Origin: Kribbella caucasensis
Lineage (GTDB): Bacteria; Actinomycetota; Actinomycetes; Propionibacteriales; Kribbellaceae
DNA: 64,000 bases
NCBI RefSeq assembly: GCF_004361855.1
Contig: NZ_SNWQ01000005.1
Coordinates: 101,511-165,510, forward strand
Direction: 5' to 3'
The translations under genes were made by a program, and so were the position numbers. A model generated the notes under the pieces. That model was not told where the DNA came from and searched no databases. It saw only the letters and a list, made by a program, of their open reading frames with translations. Of this stretch, positions 34,588 through 43,966 are shown piece after piece (the stretch's first letter is position 1; each line of letters begins with the position of its first letter).

Positions 34588-35710
34588 CCAGAACGGCGCG
34601 GACCTCGGCGCGGACCGGCCGGAGGCGGAACGGCCGGAGGCGGAACGGCCAGAGGCGACTGGGGCCGACGTGACTGGGGCCGAGGTGACGGGGGCGGACG
34701 TGGCTGGGGCCGAGGTGGCTGGGGCGGACGTGGCTGCGGCCGAGGTGACGCAGGCGGAGGGGACGAGGCCGGAGTTGGCGCGGGGTGGGGTGGTGGTTGC
34801 TGATGGCATCGTCATCGTCGACAAGCCGGCCGGGCTGACCTCGCACACGGTGGTGGCCCGGATCCGCAAGCTCGCGGGCACCCGGAAGGTCGGTCATGCG
34901 GGCACACTCGATCCGATGGCCACCGGCGTACTGGTGGTCGGCCTGAACCGGGCGACCCGGCTGCTCGGCCACCTCCAACTGGCCGACAAGTCGTACGACG
35001 CGACGATCCTGCTCGGCGCGACCACGTCCACCGACGACGCCGAGGGCGACATCCTCGACGTGGCGCCGGCCGACGCGATCGCCGGGATCACGGCCGAGGC
35101 GATCGAGGCGGCCGTGGCCGGATTCCGGGGCGAGATCTCCCAGGTCCCGTCCAAGGTCTCCGCGATCAAGGTCAACGGCCGTCGTGCGTACGAACGCGTC
35201 CGCGCCGGCGAAGAGGTAGCCCTCAAAGCCCGCAGCGTCACAGTCTCCCGCTACGAAATCACCGACGTACGCCCGCGCCCGGCCGAGGCCCACGCGCACC
35301 CGGCCGCGACCCCGGCGGCCGGGATCGAGGTCGACATCTCGGTCGACTGTTCGAGCGGCACGTACATCCGTGCGCTGGCTCGCGATCTCGGCGCCGAACT
35401 CGGCGTCGGCGGTCACCTCACCATGCTCCGCCGTACCCGTGTCGGCACCTTCGACATCAAGTCGGCGCACACCCTGGAGGAGTTCGCGGACGACTTCACC
35501 TGGCTCCCCATCGCCGACGTCGCCGCGGACACCTTCCCGCGGTACGACGCCGACGCGGACCAGTCCGCCGCCATCCGCACCGGCCGCCCCTTGCCCGGCC
35601 TCAAACTCCCCGCCGGCCAGACCGCCATGTTCGCCCCCGACGGCACCTTCCTGGCCCTCTACGAACCCCACGGCCCCCTAGCCAAACCCACCGCCGTCTT
35701 CGTCACCTAG
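34568..35710 (+). CDS. truB: tRNA pseudouridine(55) synthase
   Basis: 380 aa if started at the ATG at 34568. The enzyme proper starts near residue 75 (GGVVVADGIVIVDKPAGLTSH). Catalytic Asp115 lies in GHAGTLDPMATGVL; SYDATILLGATTSTDDAEGD, KVNGRRAYERVRAG and CSSGTYIRALARDLG follow. The first 70 residues are a non-conserved low-complexity stretch with PEAER copies and an A(D/E)V(T/A)G pentapeptide repeat, so a later start is possible. Makes the universal pseudouridine 55 in the tRNA T-loop. Confidence 0.92.
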   Translation: MTPTTSNQNGADLGADRPEAERPEAERPEATGADVTGAEVTGADVAGAEVAGADVAAAEVTQAEGTRPELARGGVVVADGIVIVDKPAGLTSHTVVARIRKLAGTRKVGHAGTLDPMATGVLVVGLNRATRLLGHLQLADKSYDATILLGATTSTDDAEGDILDVAPADAIAGITAEAIEAAVAGFRGEISQVPSKVSAIKVNGRRAYERVRAGEEVALKARSVTVSRYEITDVRPRPAEAHAHPAATPAAGIEVDISVDCSSGTYIRALARDLGAELGVGGHLTMLRRTRVGTFDIKSAHTLEEFADDFTWLPIADVAADTFPRYDADADQSAAIRTGRPLPGLKLPAGQTAMFAPDGTFLALYEPHGPLAKPTAVFVT

Positions 35711-35785
35711 CCCCACCACACCGCCCACCCCCACCACTCACCACCCCCCGCCCCACCCAGTCCGCCCACCGAGCCCGGTCGGGCC

Positions 35786-36052
35786 CCCTCCGCCCGGTCC
35801 GGCGGCGGCGTTTGGGGCGGGTTTCTGCCCGTTCCGAGCCATTTCCCCGCCCCGGTCACCGCGAAACTCTCCCCGGAGCACCCGCCAGCGCACCTGACCC
35901 CAGCCCACCCGGCCCGGTCCCCTCCGCCCGGTCCGGCGGCGGCGTTTGGGGCGGATTTCTGCCCGTTCCGAGCCCGTTCCGAGCCAATTCCCCTCCCCGG
36001 TCACCGCGAAAACCCTCCCCGGACCATCTGCCAGCGCACCTGACCCAGCCCG
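35786..36052. repeat. Imperfect tandem duplication, about 134 bp x 2
   Basis: Two adjacent copies, 35786-35919 and 35920-36052, share long blocks including CGTTTGGGGCGG, TTTCTGCCCGTTCCGAGCC, GGTCACCGCGAAA and GCCAGCGCACCTGACC. The second has an extra short repeat (CGTTCCGAGCC twice). The DNA is C-rich with no supported gene, and lies between truB and an LLM flavoprotein. Confidence 0.8.
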
Positions 36053-36166
36053 CGGCCGCGCTCGGATAGGCTCGCCGGCCGACGCGCCGCAGGCGACCTT
36101 GGGCACCGGCCAGCCACGTTTCACCCCACCGCCTGACTGGTGGGTGCCCAAGGCGGCTTCGCGCGG

Positions 36167-36221
36167 CCCGGCCCACTTCGCCCGGCCCACTTCGCCCAGC
36201 CCACTCCGCCCGGCCCACTCG
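36167..36221. repeat. 14-bp tandem repeat, four copies
   Basis: Four consecutive units of CCCGGCCCACTTCG (36167-36180, 36181-36194, 36195-36208 with two changes, 36209-36221 truncated by one base). Flanked by GC-rich palindromic sequence. No gene supported from 36053 to 36389 apart from this repeat. Confidence 0.85.
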
Positions 36222-36389
36222 CCGGGCCCGGCCGCGCATCTCGTGGGCTAGCCTCCCGGGTGAGTGGCCGCCCCCTCGGATTCTGGATGGGCAACGATGC
36301 ATCTCGGAGGTTGGTCCACGAGATTCGGCGTGGCCGGGCGGTTCCGCGGCGGGCGGATTTTGTCGGTGGCGGTGATTAGGGTGCGGGGC

Positions 36390-37388
36390 ATGAAGTACGG
36401 GTTCGTGATGGCGTATGGGGATGCGCGGGCGGCGGCTGAGTTGGCGGCGCTGGCTGAGGAGCACGGCTGGGACGGGTTCTTCGTCTGGGAGTCGATCTGG
36501 GGGATCGACGCGTGGGCGATGCTGGCCGCGGCCGCGATGACGACCGAGCGGATCAGGCTTGGCACGATGCTGACCCCGCTGCCGCGCCGAAAACCGTGGG
36601 ACGTGGCCGGCCAAGCCTCGACCGTCGACAACCTCAGCAACGGCCGGGTGATCCTGTCCGTCGGTCTCGGCGTCACCGGTGAGGACCGGTTCTGGATCTT
36701 CGAGGACGACCCGGGTCGCAAGGTCCGCGCCGAACTGATGGACGAGTCCCTGGAGATGCTGCAGCACCTCTGGCGCGACCAGCCGTTCGCCTTCGACGGC
36801 AAGCATTACCGCTCCCGGAAGCTCGAGTCCCTCGTACCACCCGCGCCACCGCCCCCGGTCCAGCAGCCGCGCATCCCGACCTGGGTGGTGGGAGCCTGGC
36901 CGCGGACGAAATCCATGCGCCGCGCCGCACTACAGGACGGCTGGCTGCCGCACTACGCGCCGATCACGGCACCACGCCAGCAGACAGGTGAGTCGCACGG
37001 CGAGCCGACGGGGGAGCAGCCGGGCGCGTCTCTGGGCGCGCAGGTGGGCGAGTCGAGCGGTGCGCAGGTGGGCGAGTCGACGGGTGGGCAAGCGGGGGAG
37101 CAGACGAGCGAGTCGCCTGGGGAGCTGACGCCGGAGTTGCTGGCCGAGGGCGTCGAGTGGATCCGCCGGGAACGTGCCGCCCACGGCCTGACCATGGACG
37201 GCTACGAAATCGCCACCGAAGGCACCACCTCGGCCGACGACCCGAACGCGGCCGAGCAGGTCAGGCCCTGGGCAGACGCCGGCGCCACCTGGTGGATCGA
37301 CGCCGACTGGTCTTCCCTCGACCCGATAGTCGTCCGCGAACAAGCTGAACGCCGCCTCACCGCAGGCCCACCCCGCATCGACCCGTGA
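36390..37388 (+). CDS. LLM-class flavin-dependent oxidoreductase
   Basis: 332-aa bacterial luciferase-like (F420- or FMN-dependent) protein: MKYGFVMAYGDARAAAELAALAEEHGWDGFFVWES, IRLGTMLTPLPRRKPW, RVILSVGLGVTGEDRF, IPTWVVGAWPRTKSM. ATG at 36390 chosen because conservation starts there. Between residues about 196 and 244 there is a hydrophilic repetitive insert (GEQPGASLGAQVGES and similar 6-11-residue units) absent from the usual fold. Substrate unknown. It ends inside a repeat array. Confidence 0.82.
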   Translation: MKYGFVMAYGDARAAAELAALAEEHGWDGFFVWESIWGIDAWAMLAAAAMTTERIRLGTMLTPLPRRKPWDVAGQASTVDNLSNGRVILSVGLGVTGEDRFWIFEDDPGRKVRAELMDESLEMLQHLWRDQPFAFDGKHYRSRKLESLVPPAPPPPVQQPRIPTWVVGAWPRTKSMRRAALQDGWLPHYAPITAPRQQTGESHGEPTGEQPGASLGAQVGESSGAQVGESTGGQAGEQTSESPGELTPELLAEGVEWIRRERAAHGLTMDGYEIATEGTTSADDPNAAEQVRPWADAGATWWIDADWSSLDPIVVREQAERRLTAGPPRIDP

Positions 37389-37501
37389 ACCAAGAATTCG
37401 GGACCGTGAACAAGAAGTAGGGACCGTGAACAAGAAGTGGGGACCGTGAACAAGAAGTGGGGACCGTGAACAAGAAAGTGGGGACCGTCAACAAGGCACG
37501 G
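37381..37501. repeat. 20-bp tandem repeat array, six units
   Basis: Consecutive units of about GGACCGTGAACAAGAAGTGG start at 37401, 37421, 37441, 37461 (21 bp) and 37482, with a degenerate first unit at 37381-37400 that overlaps the stop codon of the LLM gene. No spacers lie between units, so it is not CRISPR. Confidence 0.9.
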
Positions 37502-37555
37502 CCCAAGCTGGCTAGCTCCCGCTTTCTTGTTCACGGTCCCCACTTCTTGTTCACA
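37446..37555. repeat. Long inverted repeat built from the 20-bp units
   Basis: The segment 37522-37555 is almost exactly the reverse complement of two repeat units at about 37446-37478, so the DNA or transcript can fold into a stem of roughly 33 bp with a loop of about 43 bases (37479-37521). It may serve as a terminator of the LLM transcript. Confidence 0.75.
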
Positions 37556-37566
37556 GCCCGGCCCGT

Positions 37567-37830
37567 GGCGAAGGTGCAGCCGGTGCTCACGGTCCACGCT
37601 GGTGTTCACGGGTCCCAGGCGGTGGTCATGGTCCGGTCGGTGTTCACGGCAGATGGTCACGGCGAAGGCGGTGTTCGCGGTTCACGGCTGGTAGTCGTGG
37701 TCCGGCCGGTTTCAAGGTTCACGGCAGATGATCACGGCGAAGGCGCTGTTCGCGGTTCGCGGCTTGTGGTCACGGTCCGGCCGGTTTCATGGCTCGCGGC
37801 AGGTGGTCACGGCGTGGGCGGGGTTGACGG
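37567..37830. repeat. 75-bp degenerate tandem repeat
   Basis: Two clear 75-bp copies (37661-37735 and 37736-37810), a partial third from 37811 and a diverged copy before 37661. Recurrent elements are GTTCACGGC, GGTCACGGCG and GGTCCGGCCGGTTTCA. The period is a multiple of three and keeps frames open (25-residue repeats), but no start, RBS or conserved product supports a gene. Confidence 0.7.
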
Positions 37831-37880
37831 TCCGAGGTCTTGTTCGCGCTTGCCGGGCGGGTGGGCCGTACGCTGGAGGG

Positions 37881-38765
37881 GTGCGTTCGCGGCCTACGTT
37901 GAGTTGGACTCCGGGTCCTGAGGTGCTTGCGCTTGAGCCTGGTACGACGGATGTGGGGCCGGTGGCCGACGTGGTTGCCGGTGGGGGAGTGGTGGTGCTC
38001 AGCGGGGCGGGGATCTCGACCGAGTCGGGGATCCCGGACTACCGCGGCGAGACCGGCAGCCTGCGGACCCACACGCCGATGACGTACGGCGATTTCGTGG
38101 GGAGCGAATCCGGGCGGCGACGGTACTGGGCACGCAGCCATCTCGGCTGGCGCACGATCGCCCGCGCCAACCCGAACGACGGGCACCACGCGGTCGCCGT
38201 ACTCCAGGCCCACGGCTACCTGAGCGGCGTGATCACACAGAACGTCGACGGTCTCCACCAGGCCGCCGGCGCCCGCGACGTGATCGAACTCCACGGCAAC
38301 CTGGATCGGGTGATCTGCCTGGTCTGCCGCCGCACCTCGGCCCGCGAAGAGCTGGATCGGCGGCTGCGCAAAGCCAACCCGGTGTTCGCCGCGGAGGCGA
38401 CGCGGATCAACCCGGACGGCGACGTCGAGCTGGCGGAGGACGCGGTGACCGGCTTCCGGCTGGTCGACTGCAGTTCGTGTGAGGACGGGATCCTCAAGCC
38501 CGACGTGGTCTTCTTCGGCGAGAACGTCCCCAAGTCACGGGTCGAACGCTGCTACCGCCTGATCGAGGACAGCAACGCCGTCCTGGTCCTGGGCTCGTCC
38601 CTGACCGTCATGTCCGGCTTCCGCTTCGTCCGGCACGCGGCGAAGGCCGGTAAACCGATCCTGATCGTCAATCAGGGCCTGACCCGAGGCGACCCGTACG
38701 CAACGCATCGGGTGAGCCTGCCGCTCGGACAGGCGCTGACCGAGCTGACCGACGCCCTGGCCTGA
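37881..38765 (+). CDS. Sirtuin (Sir2-family) NAD-dependent deacylase
   Basis: 294 aa. NAD-binding GAGISTESGIPDYRGETG, catalytic TQNVDGLHQAAGARDVIELHG, zinc cysteines CLVCRR and CSSCEDG, then LKPDVVFFGENVPKSRVERC and VLGSSLTVMSGFR. Members remove acyl groups from lysines using NAD. GTG at 37881 is chosen but GGAGGG abuts it directly; a GTG at 37923 is an alternative, and the first 40 residues are weakly conserved. Confidence 0.88.
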   Translation: MRSRPTLSWTPGPEVLALEPGTTDVGPVADVVAGGGVVVLSGAGISTESGIPDYRGETGSLRTHTPMTYGDFVGSESGRRRYWARSHLGWRTIARANPNDGHHAVAVLQAHGYLSGVITQNVDGLHQAAGARDVIELHGNLDRVICLVCRRTSAREELDRRLRKANPVFAAEATRINPDGDVELAEDAVTGFRLVDCSSCEDGILKPDVVFFGENVPKSRVERCYRLIEDSNAVLVLGSSLTVMSGFRFVRHAAKAGKPILIVNQGLTRGDPYATHRVSLPLGQALTELTDALA

Positions 38766-38771
38766 AAAGCA

Positions 38772-38806
38772 CCGGGCCGGCCCACGCGTGAAGTGGGCCG
38801 GCCCGG
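38772..38806. terminator. Bidirectional hairpin terminator
   Basis: Perfect 14-bp stem CCGGGCCGGCCCAC (38772-38785) with its complement (38793-38806) and a 7-nt loop, between the convergent sirtuin and SGNH esterase genes. Confidence 0.85.
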
Positions 38807-38831
38807 CGTCCGCCGTACGGGTTGGAAAGGG

Positions 38832-39923
38832 TCAGCGTTGCGCGCTGGTCCGTAGGCGGTCCATGGAGGCCTCGTAGGCCTGGGGGAGATTGGCCTTGAC
38901 AGCCTGCCGGCTCAGCTCGCGACCCTGCCGGGCGAAGCCGATCTGCTCAGCAGCGGAGATCGTCTCCGGCAGACCGGTCAGCTTCTTGAAGGTCAGCGCC
39001 GCCACCCCGGCCTGGCCCTCGAACCGCGGGTGATAGCTCAACGCCCGCAGCAGATTGATGTCCTTCCCCTGGATCCACGCCTGACCGTCCGGAGCGCAGG
39101 CATCGTGCCCGGTCGACGGTCCGAACGTGTCCAGGTAGAGCACACCCGCCGCCTCGGCAGCCGTCTCGATCGCCAGGTTCAGCTCCTGCTCGATCGAGTA
39201 GAGATACGCGTAATCGCCGTCCGCGAACGGCAGGATCGCCGGACAAGTCCCTTGCGCAGGCGCGATCTTCGGGTAGCCGATCAGTACGACCGTCGCGGAG
39301 GGTGCCCGCTGCTTGATGCCCTGGGCAACTTCCGCGATCCGCATCCGGGTCTTCGCGATGTCGGCCTTCAACGTGTCGACCCCGTCCACCGTGAACTTCT
39401 TCTTGCACGGCGCACCGGTGGGGTCCTCCGCCCGCACCGCCGGACAGGTCTCGATGATCCGGCCGAACACCCCGAAGTCGTTCCCGCCGATCCCGACCGT
39501 CACCAGATCGGTGTCCGGCGTCAGCGCGCTGAACTGCGGCGGGAACACTCCGAGCGGCGTGCTCTGCGGCTGAGTCATGTTGGTCGTATCCGCGCCACCA
39601 CAGCTCACATCGGTGAACCGCGACACCCGGAGCAGCCCCGCGAGCAGCTTCGGATAGTTGCTCGTCGACCGGACACACCCCAGCGACAGCAGCTCGGGCA
39701 ACGGCACCAGCGGCGCGGAGGAGTACGAGTCGCCCAACGCGACGTACATCCCGTACGCCGGTCCCGAGGCAGTCCCGTACGTCGATCCCCATGCACTCTC
39801 GTATGCCGATCCCGTGGCGGGCGCGGTCTCGACGGCAGCCGGCGCGGTAGCGGTGCTCGCGACCGACAGCAGGCCGACCAAAGCCGACGCGATGAGTGCC
39901 GCGACAACGCGATGCAGCTTCAC
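38832..39923 (-). CDS. Secreted SGNH/GDSL-family esterase
   Basis: 363 aa from the GTG at 39923, which has GGGAGG 5 bases upstream. Sec signal peptide (LHRVVAALIASALVGLLSVASTATA) followed by a Ser/Tyr/Gly-rich linker with repeated SAYESAWGSTYGTASG units. Block I YVALGDSYSSAPLV carries the catalytic Ser; block III is GIGGNDFG; the C-terminal LSYHPRFEGQAG carries the catalytic His. Six Cys suggest disulphides, as in Streptomyces esterase/lipase SGNH enzymes. Substrate unknown. Confidence 0.88.
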   Translation of the reverse strand: MKLHRVVAALIASALVGLLSVASTATAPAAVETAPATGSAYESAWGSTYGTASGPAYGMYVALGDSYSSAPLVPLPELLSLGCVRSTSNYPKLLAGLLRVSRFTDVSCGGADTTNMTQPQSTPLGVFPPQFSALTPDTDLVTVGIGGNDFGVFGRIIETCPAVRAEDPTGAPCKKKFTVDGVDTLKADIAKTRMRIAEVAQGIKQRAPSATVVLIGYPKIAPAQGTCPAILPFADGDYAYLYSIEQELNLAIETAAEAAGVLYLDTFGPSTGHDACAPDGQAWIQGKDINLLRALSYHPRFEGQAGVAALTFKKLTGLPETISAAEQIGFARQGRELSRQAVKANLPQAYEASMDRLRTSAQR

Positions 39924-40041
39924 AGGACCTCCCATGGGCGAAGTTGCGCGGCCTCACCCTGAGTTGTGTCACCAACCGATTACAAGGGGTGATCGTGGAC
40001 CTGATGCAACGGCCCGACCGGAGACATGGAATCCTGCTCCC

Positions 40042-41001
40042 ATGCGTGTCTGGCACGGTTTGACCGAGGTGGGCCCCGATTTCGGCCCCTCGGTCGTCAC
40101 CATCGGCAACTTCGACGGCGTCCACCGCGGTCACCAGGAGGTACTGGCCCACGCCCGCGCCCGGGCCGCCGAGCTGGGCGGGCTGCCGGTGGTCGCGCTC
40201 ACCTTCGACCCACACCCGATGGCCGTACTCCGTCCGGACCGGGCACCGGCACCCATCACCGCGCCGGAGGAACGCGCCGAGCTGCTCGGTCAAGCGGGCG
40301 CGGACGCGGTACTGATCCTCCCGTTCGACAAGGACGTCTCGAACTGGTCGCCGCAGGAGTTCATCGACCGAGTCCTCGTCGGCACGCTGCACGCCAAGGC
40401 CGTTGTAGTCGGCGAGAATTTCCGCTTCGGCCACAAAGCCGCCGGCCATGTGGACACCTTGGTCGAGGCCGGCGCAGCGGCCGGATTCCAGGTGGAAGGC
40501 CTTGCCCTGCAGGGCGATGCGCAACCTTGGTCGTCGACCTTGGTCCGCGAACTCATCGCGGCCGGTGACGTCGAGGGCGCCGCCACGATCCTCGGCCGGC
40601 CGTTGCGAGTCACCGGGATCGTCGTCGAGGGCGACAAGCGCGGCCGCGAGCTGGGGTACCCAACGGCCAACATCCCCGCGGATCCCGGGGCCGCCATCCC
40701 GCTGGACGGTGTCTACGCCGGCCGGCTGACCGTGCTGGAACCCGCACCCGGCGCCCCGCAGTACGGCGAACCGTTGCCAGCCGCCATCAGTGTGGGCAGC
40801 AACCCCACCTTCGACGGCGTCGACCGCCGGGTGGAGTCGTATGTGCTGGACCGCGACGACCTGGAGCTGTACGGAGCCCGGATCGCGGTCGACTTCGTGG
40901 CCCGACTCCGCGGCACCCAGATCCGCTTCGACACCATCGACGAACTCCTCGTCCAGATGAAGGCCGACGTAGACGCGGCACGCCGCATCCTGACCGAGTG
41001 A
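40042..41001 (+). CDS. ribF: Bifunctional riboflavin kinase / FMN adenylyltransferase
   Basis: 319 aa making FMN then FAD. N-terminal nucleotidyltransferase: VVTIGNFDGVHRGHQEVL, LTFDPHPMAVLRP, VVVGENFRFGHKAAG, SSTLVRELIAAGD. C-terminal kinase: GRELGYPTANIPAD, DGVYAGRLTV, SVGSNPTFDG, and the FVARLRG strand. ATG at 40042 fits the conserved start RVWHGL. Confidence 0.95.
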   Translation: MRVWHGLTEVGPDFGPSVVTIGNFDGVHRGHQEVLAHARARAAELGGLPVVALTFDPHPMAVLRPDRAPAPITAPEERAELLGQAGADAVLILPFDKDVSNWSPQEFIDRVLVGTLHAKAVVVGENFRFGHKAAGHVDTLVEAGAAAGFQVEGLALQGDAQPWSSTLVRELIAAGDVEGAATILGRPLRVTGIVVEGDKRGRELGYPTANIPADPGAAIPLDGVYAGRLTVLEPAPGAPQYGEPLPAAISVGSNPTFDGVDRRVESYVLDRDDLELYGARIAVDFVARLRGTQIRFDTIDELLVQMKADVDAARRILTE

Positions 41002-41151
41002 TCCCTCGACGACACCCCGCAGCGTCACGAATTAGCTCTGGTTGTCCACAGGCTGATACTCTTGGCGCTGCCGTCTGAACGGCCGCGGATCGAGAGTGCC
41101 CGGGTGACAAATGCCCCGGTGCGCCGCGCAACGGAAATCGAGAGGAACTCC

Positions 41152-41424
41152 GTGTCATCTGTTGATGCTGCGACGAAGAAGAAGATCATGGGTGAGTACG
41201 CCCTGACCGAGGGTGACACTGGTTCTCCCGAGGTCCAGGTGGCGCTCCTGACACACCGGATCGCTCACCTGACCGAGCACCTGAAGGAGCACAAGCACGA
41301 CCACCACAGCCGTCGTGGTCTGCTTCTCCTGGTCGGTCAGCGCCGCCGGCTGCTGAACTACCTGTCGAAGAAGGACATCAACCGCTACCGGTCCCTGATC
41401 GAGCGGCTCGGCCTTCGCCGATGA
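41152..41424 (+). CDS. rpsO: 30S ribosomal protein S15
   Basis: 90 aa, normal length: [62 protein letters not shown], ending [16 protein letters not shown] at 41152 with AGAGGA upstream; an in-frame extension to 41062 is not conserved. The 150 bases upstream are noncoding and probably hold the promoter and leader. Confidence 0.97.
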   Translation: MSSVDAATKKKIMGEYALTEGDTGSPEVQVALLTHRIAHLTEHLKEHKHDHHSRRGLLLLVGQRRRLLNYLSKKDINRYRSLIERLGLRR

Positions 41425-41430
41425 CGTCGC

Positions 41431-41467
41431 GAGGAGCGGCCTCCCGAACTCCGGGTGGCCGCTCCTC
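41431..41467 (+). terminator. rpsO terminator hairpin
   Basis: Perfect 11-bp stem GAGGAGCGGCC (41431-41441) with its complement (41457-41467), 7 bases after the rpsO stop. Confidence 0.85.
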
Positions 41468-41707
41468 AGCGTATCCACCGGTTCGCAAGAACAACTGAAC
41501 CGGAACAACTGAACAGAGCACGTAAAGCACGACAAACGAGACGACGCGGAGCGCGTTGCGGGCCGACGACCGGTCCTCGGTAGTGGCTTTCGGGTGCAGG
41601 CACCACAGCACCCGCGGGCCTCGATCGAAGACCGGCACCCCGGAAGCTCGCGCCTCGCAGTCGTCGACAGTGGAACAGTCAACGAGACTGTGAGAAAGGG
41701 GTATCCC
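41468..41707. promoter_or_regulatory. pnp upstream region
   Basis: 240 noncoding bases before pnp. It contains a 12-bp direct repeat GAACAACTGAAC at 41489-41500 and 41503-41514 and an AAGGGG ribosome-binding site at 41696-41701. In other bacteria pnp leaders are targets of autoregulation by RNase III and PNPase; no clear long stem is seen here. Confidence 0.4.
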
Positions 41708-43966
41708 GTGTCGGGATCCACCAGCACGCCCATGGAGGGCGCAGATTTCGCCGAGGCCGTGATCGACAACGGCAGCTTCGGCACCCGCACCATTCGCTTC
41801 GAGACGGGCCGGTTGGCCCAGCAGGCCGCCGGTTCGGCCGCCGCGTACCTCGACGGCGACACGATGGTGCTGTCGGCCACCACGGCCAGCAAGAAGCCCA
41901 AGGACCAGTTCGACTTCTTCCCGTTGACGGTTGACGTCGAGGAGCGGATGTACGCCGCGGGCCGCATCCCCGGTTCGTTCTTCCGCCGCGAGGGTCGTCC
42001 CTCGGAAGAGGCGATCCTGACCTGCCGGCTGATCGACCGCCCGCTGCGGCCGTCGTTCGTGTCCGGTCTGCGGAACGAGATCCAGGTCGTCATCACCGTC
42101 CTGGCGCTCAACCCGGACAAGCTGTACGACGTACTCGCGATCAACGCCGCGTCGATGTCCACCCAGCTCGCCGGGCTGCCGTTCTCCGGTCCGATCGGCG
42201 GCGTCCGCGTCGCGCTGATCGAGGGCCAGTGGGTGGCGTTCCCGACCCACACCGAGCTCGAGGACGCCGTCTTCGACATGGTGGTGGCCGGCCGGGTGAC
42301 CGACTCCGGTGATGTCGCGATCATGATGGTCGAGGCCGAGTCGACTCCGGGCACGTTCGAGAAGGTCGCGTCCGGCGTACAGGCGCCGACCGAGGAGATC
42401 GTCGCCGAGGGCCTCGAGGCCTCCAAGGCGTTCATCAAGGCGCTGGTCGAGGCGCAGGCCGACCTGGCCTCCCGGGCCGCGAAGCCGACCGGCGAGTTCC
42501 CGGTCTTCCCGGACTACGCCGACGACGCGTTCGCCGCGGTCGAGGCCGCCGCGACCGAGGAGCTGGCCCAGGCGCTGACCATCGCCGGCAAGCACGAGCG
42601 CGAGGACGCCACCGACGCGGTCAAGGCCGCCGTGGTGGACAAGCTGGCCGCCGACTTCGAGGGTCGCGAGAAGGAGCTGTCCGCAGCCTTCCGTTCGCTG
42701 ACCAAGAAGCTGGTCCGGCAGCGGGTGCTCAAGGACAAGGTCCGCATCGACGGTCGCGGCCTGGCCGACATCCGGCCGCTCAAGGCGCAGGTCAAGGTGC
42801 TCCCGCGGGTGCACGGCTCGGCTCTGTTCGAGCGCGGCGAGACCCAGATCATGGGTGTCACCACGCTGAACATGCTCCGGATGGAGCAGCAGCTGGACAC
42901 GCTGTCGCCGGAGACCCGCAAGCGCTACATGCACAACTACAACTTCCCGCCCTACTCGACCGGTGAGACCGGCCGGGTGGGTTCGCCGAAGCGCCGCGAG
43001 ATCGGTCACGGCGCGCTGGCCGAGCGGGCCCTGGTGCCGGTGCTGCCGTCCCGCGAGGACTTCCCGTACGCGCTGCGCCAGGTGTCCGAGGCGCTCGGCT
43101 CGAACGGGTCCACCTCGATGGGTTCGGTCTGCGCCTCCACCCTTTCGCTGCTGTCCGCCGGTGTGCCGCTGAAGGCCCCGGTCGCCGGTATCGCGATGGG
43201 TCTGATCTCCGGTGAGGTCGACGGCGAGACCGAGTACGTCGCGCTGACCGACATCCTGGGCGCGGAGGACGCGTTCGGCGACATGGACTTCAAGGTCGCC
43301 GGTACGAAGGACTTCGTCACCGCTCTGCAGCTGGACACCAAGCTGGACGGCATCCCGGCCAGCGTGCTCGCGGGCGCGCTGACCCAGGCCAGGGACGCCC
43401 GGCTCACCATCCTGGACGTGATGGCCAAGGCCATCGACGCGCCTGGTGAGATGAGCGAGTTCGCGCCGCGGGTGATCTCGGTGAAGGTGCCGGTCGACAA
43501 GATCGGCGAGGTGATCGGGCCCAAGGGCAAGATGATCAACCAGATCACCGAGGACACCGGCGCCGACATCTCGATCGAGGACGACGGCACCGTCTACATC
43601 GGCGCCACCGACGGTCCCTCGGCCGAGGCGGCCCGGGCCGCGATCAACGCGATCGCGAACCCGACCATGCCGGAGAAGGGCGAGCGCTACCTGGGCACGG
43701 TCGTGAAGACGACCAACTTCGGTGCGTTCATCAGCCTGCTGCCCGGTAAGGACGGCCTGCTGCACATCTCGAAGCTGCGCCCGCTGGCCGGCGGCAAGCG
43801 GGTCGAGGCGGTCGAGGACATCCTGTCCGTCGGCCAGAAGCTGCAGGTCGAGATCGCCGAGATCGACGACCGTGGCAAGCTCTCGCTGATCCCGGTGGTC
43901 GAGGGTGAAGAAAAAGACGCTGCAAAGGGCGACGCCGACACGGCTGAGGCCGCAGCCGCCGAGTGA
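41708..43966 (+). CDS. pnp: Polyribonucleotide nucleotidyltransferase (PNPase)
   Basis: 752 aa: first RNase PH domain ([31 protein letters not shown]), helical linker, second RNase PH domain ([44 protein letters not shown]), KH ([20 protein letters not shown]) and S1 ([28 protein letters not shown]). GTG at 41708 has the better RBS; an ATG 24 bases later is possible. 3'-5' phosphorolytic RNA decay; in actinobacteria it may also act in ppGpp metabolism. Confidence 0.96.
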   Translation: MSGSTSTPMEGADFAEAVIDNGSFGTRTIRFETGRLAQQAAGSAAAYLDGDTMVLSATTASKKPKDQFDFFPLTVDVEERMYAAGRIPGSFFRREGRPSEEAILTCRLIDRPLRPSFVSGLRNEIQVVITVLALNPDKLYDVLAINAASMSTQLAGLPFSGPIGGVRVALIEGQWVAFPTHTELEDAVFDMVVAGRVTDSGDVAIMMVEAESTPGTFEKVASGVQAPTEEIVAEGLEASKAFIKALVEAQADLASRAAKPTGEFPVFPDYADDAFAAVEAAATEELAQALTIAGKHEREDATDAVKAAVVDKLAADFEGREKELSAAFRSLTKKLVRQRVLKDKVRIDGRGLADIRPLKAQVKVLPRVHGSALFERGETQIMGVTTLNMLRMEQQLDTLSPETRKRYMHNYNFPPYSTGETGRVGSPKRREIGHGALAERALVPVLPSREDFPYALRQVSEALGSNGSTSMGSVCASTLSLLSAGVPLKAPVAGIAMGLISGEVDGETEYVALTDILGAEDAFGDMDFKVAGTKDFVTALQLDTKLDGIPASVLAGALTQARDARLTILDVMAKAIDAPGEMSEFAPRVISVKVPVDKIGEVIGPKGKMINQITEDTGADISIEDDGTVYIGATDGPSAEAARAAINAIANPTMPEKGERYLGTVVKTTNFGAFISLLPGKDGLLHISKLRPLAGGKRVEAVEDILSVGQKLQVEIAEIDDRGKLSLIPVVEGEEKDAAKGDADTAEAAAAE

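Noticed and set aside
37381..37501. CRISPR array
   Set aside because: The 20-bp repeats are contiguous with no unique spacers and no cas genes are nearby.
37457..37921. Protein of 25-residue repeats in the 75-bp repeat region
   Set aside because: The frame is open because the repeat period is a multiple of three; no RBS, conserved start or known family.
41032..41062. Sigma-70-type promoter for rpsO (TTAGCT, TACTCT)
   Set aside because: Spacing of 19 and weak hexamers; not above chance.
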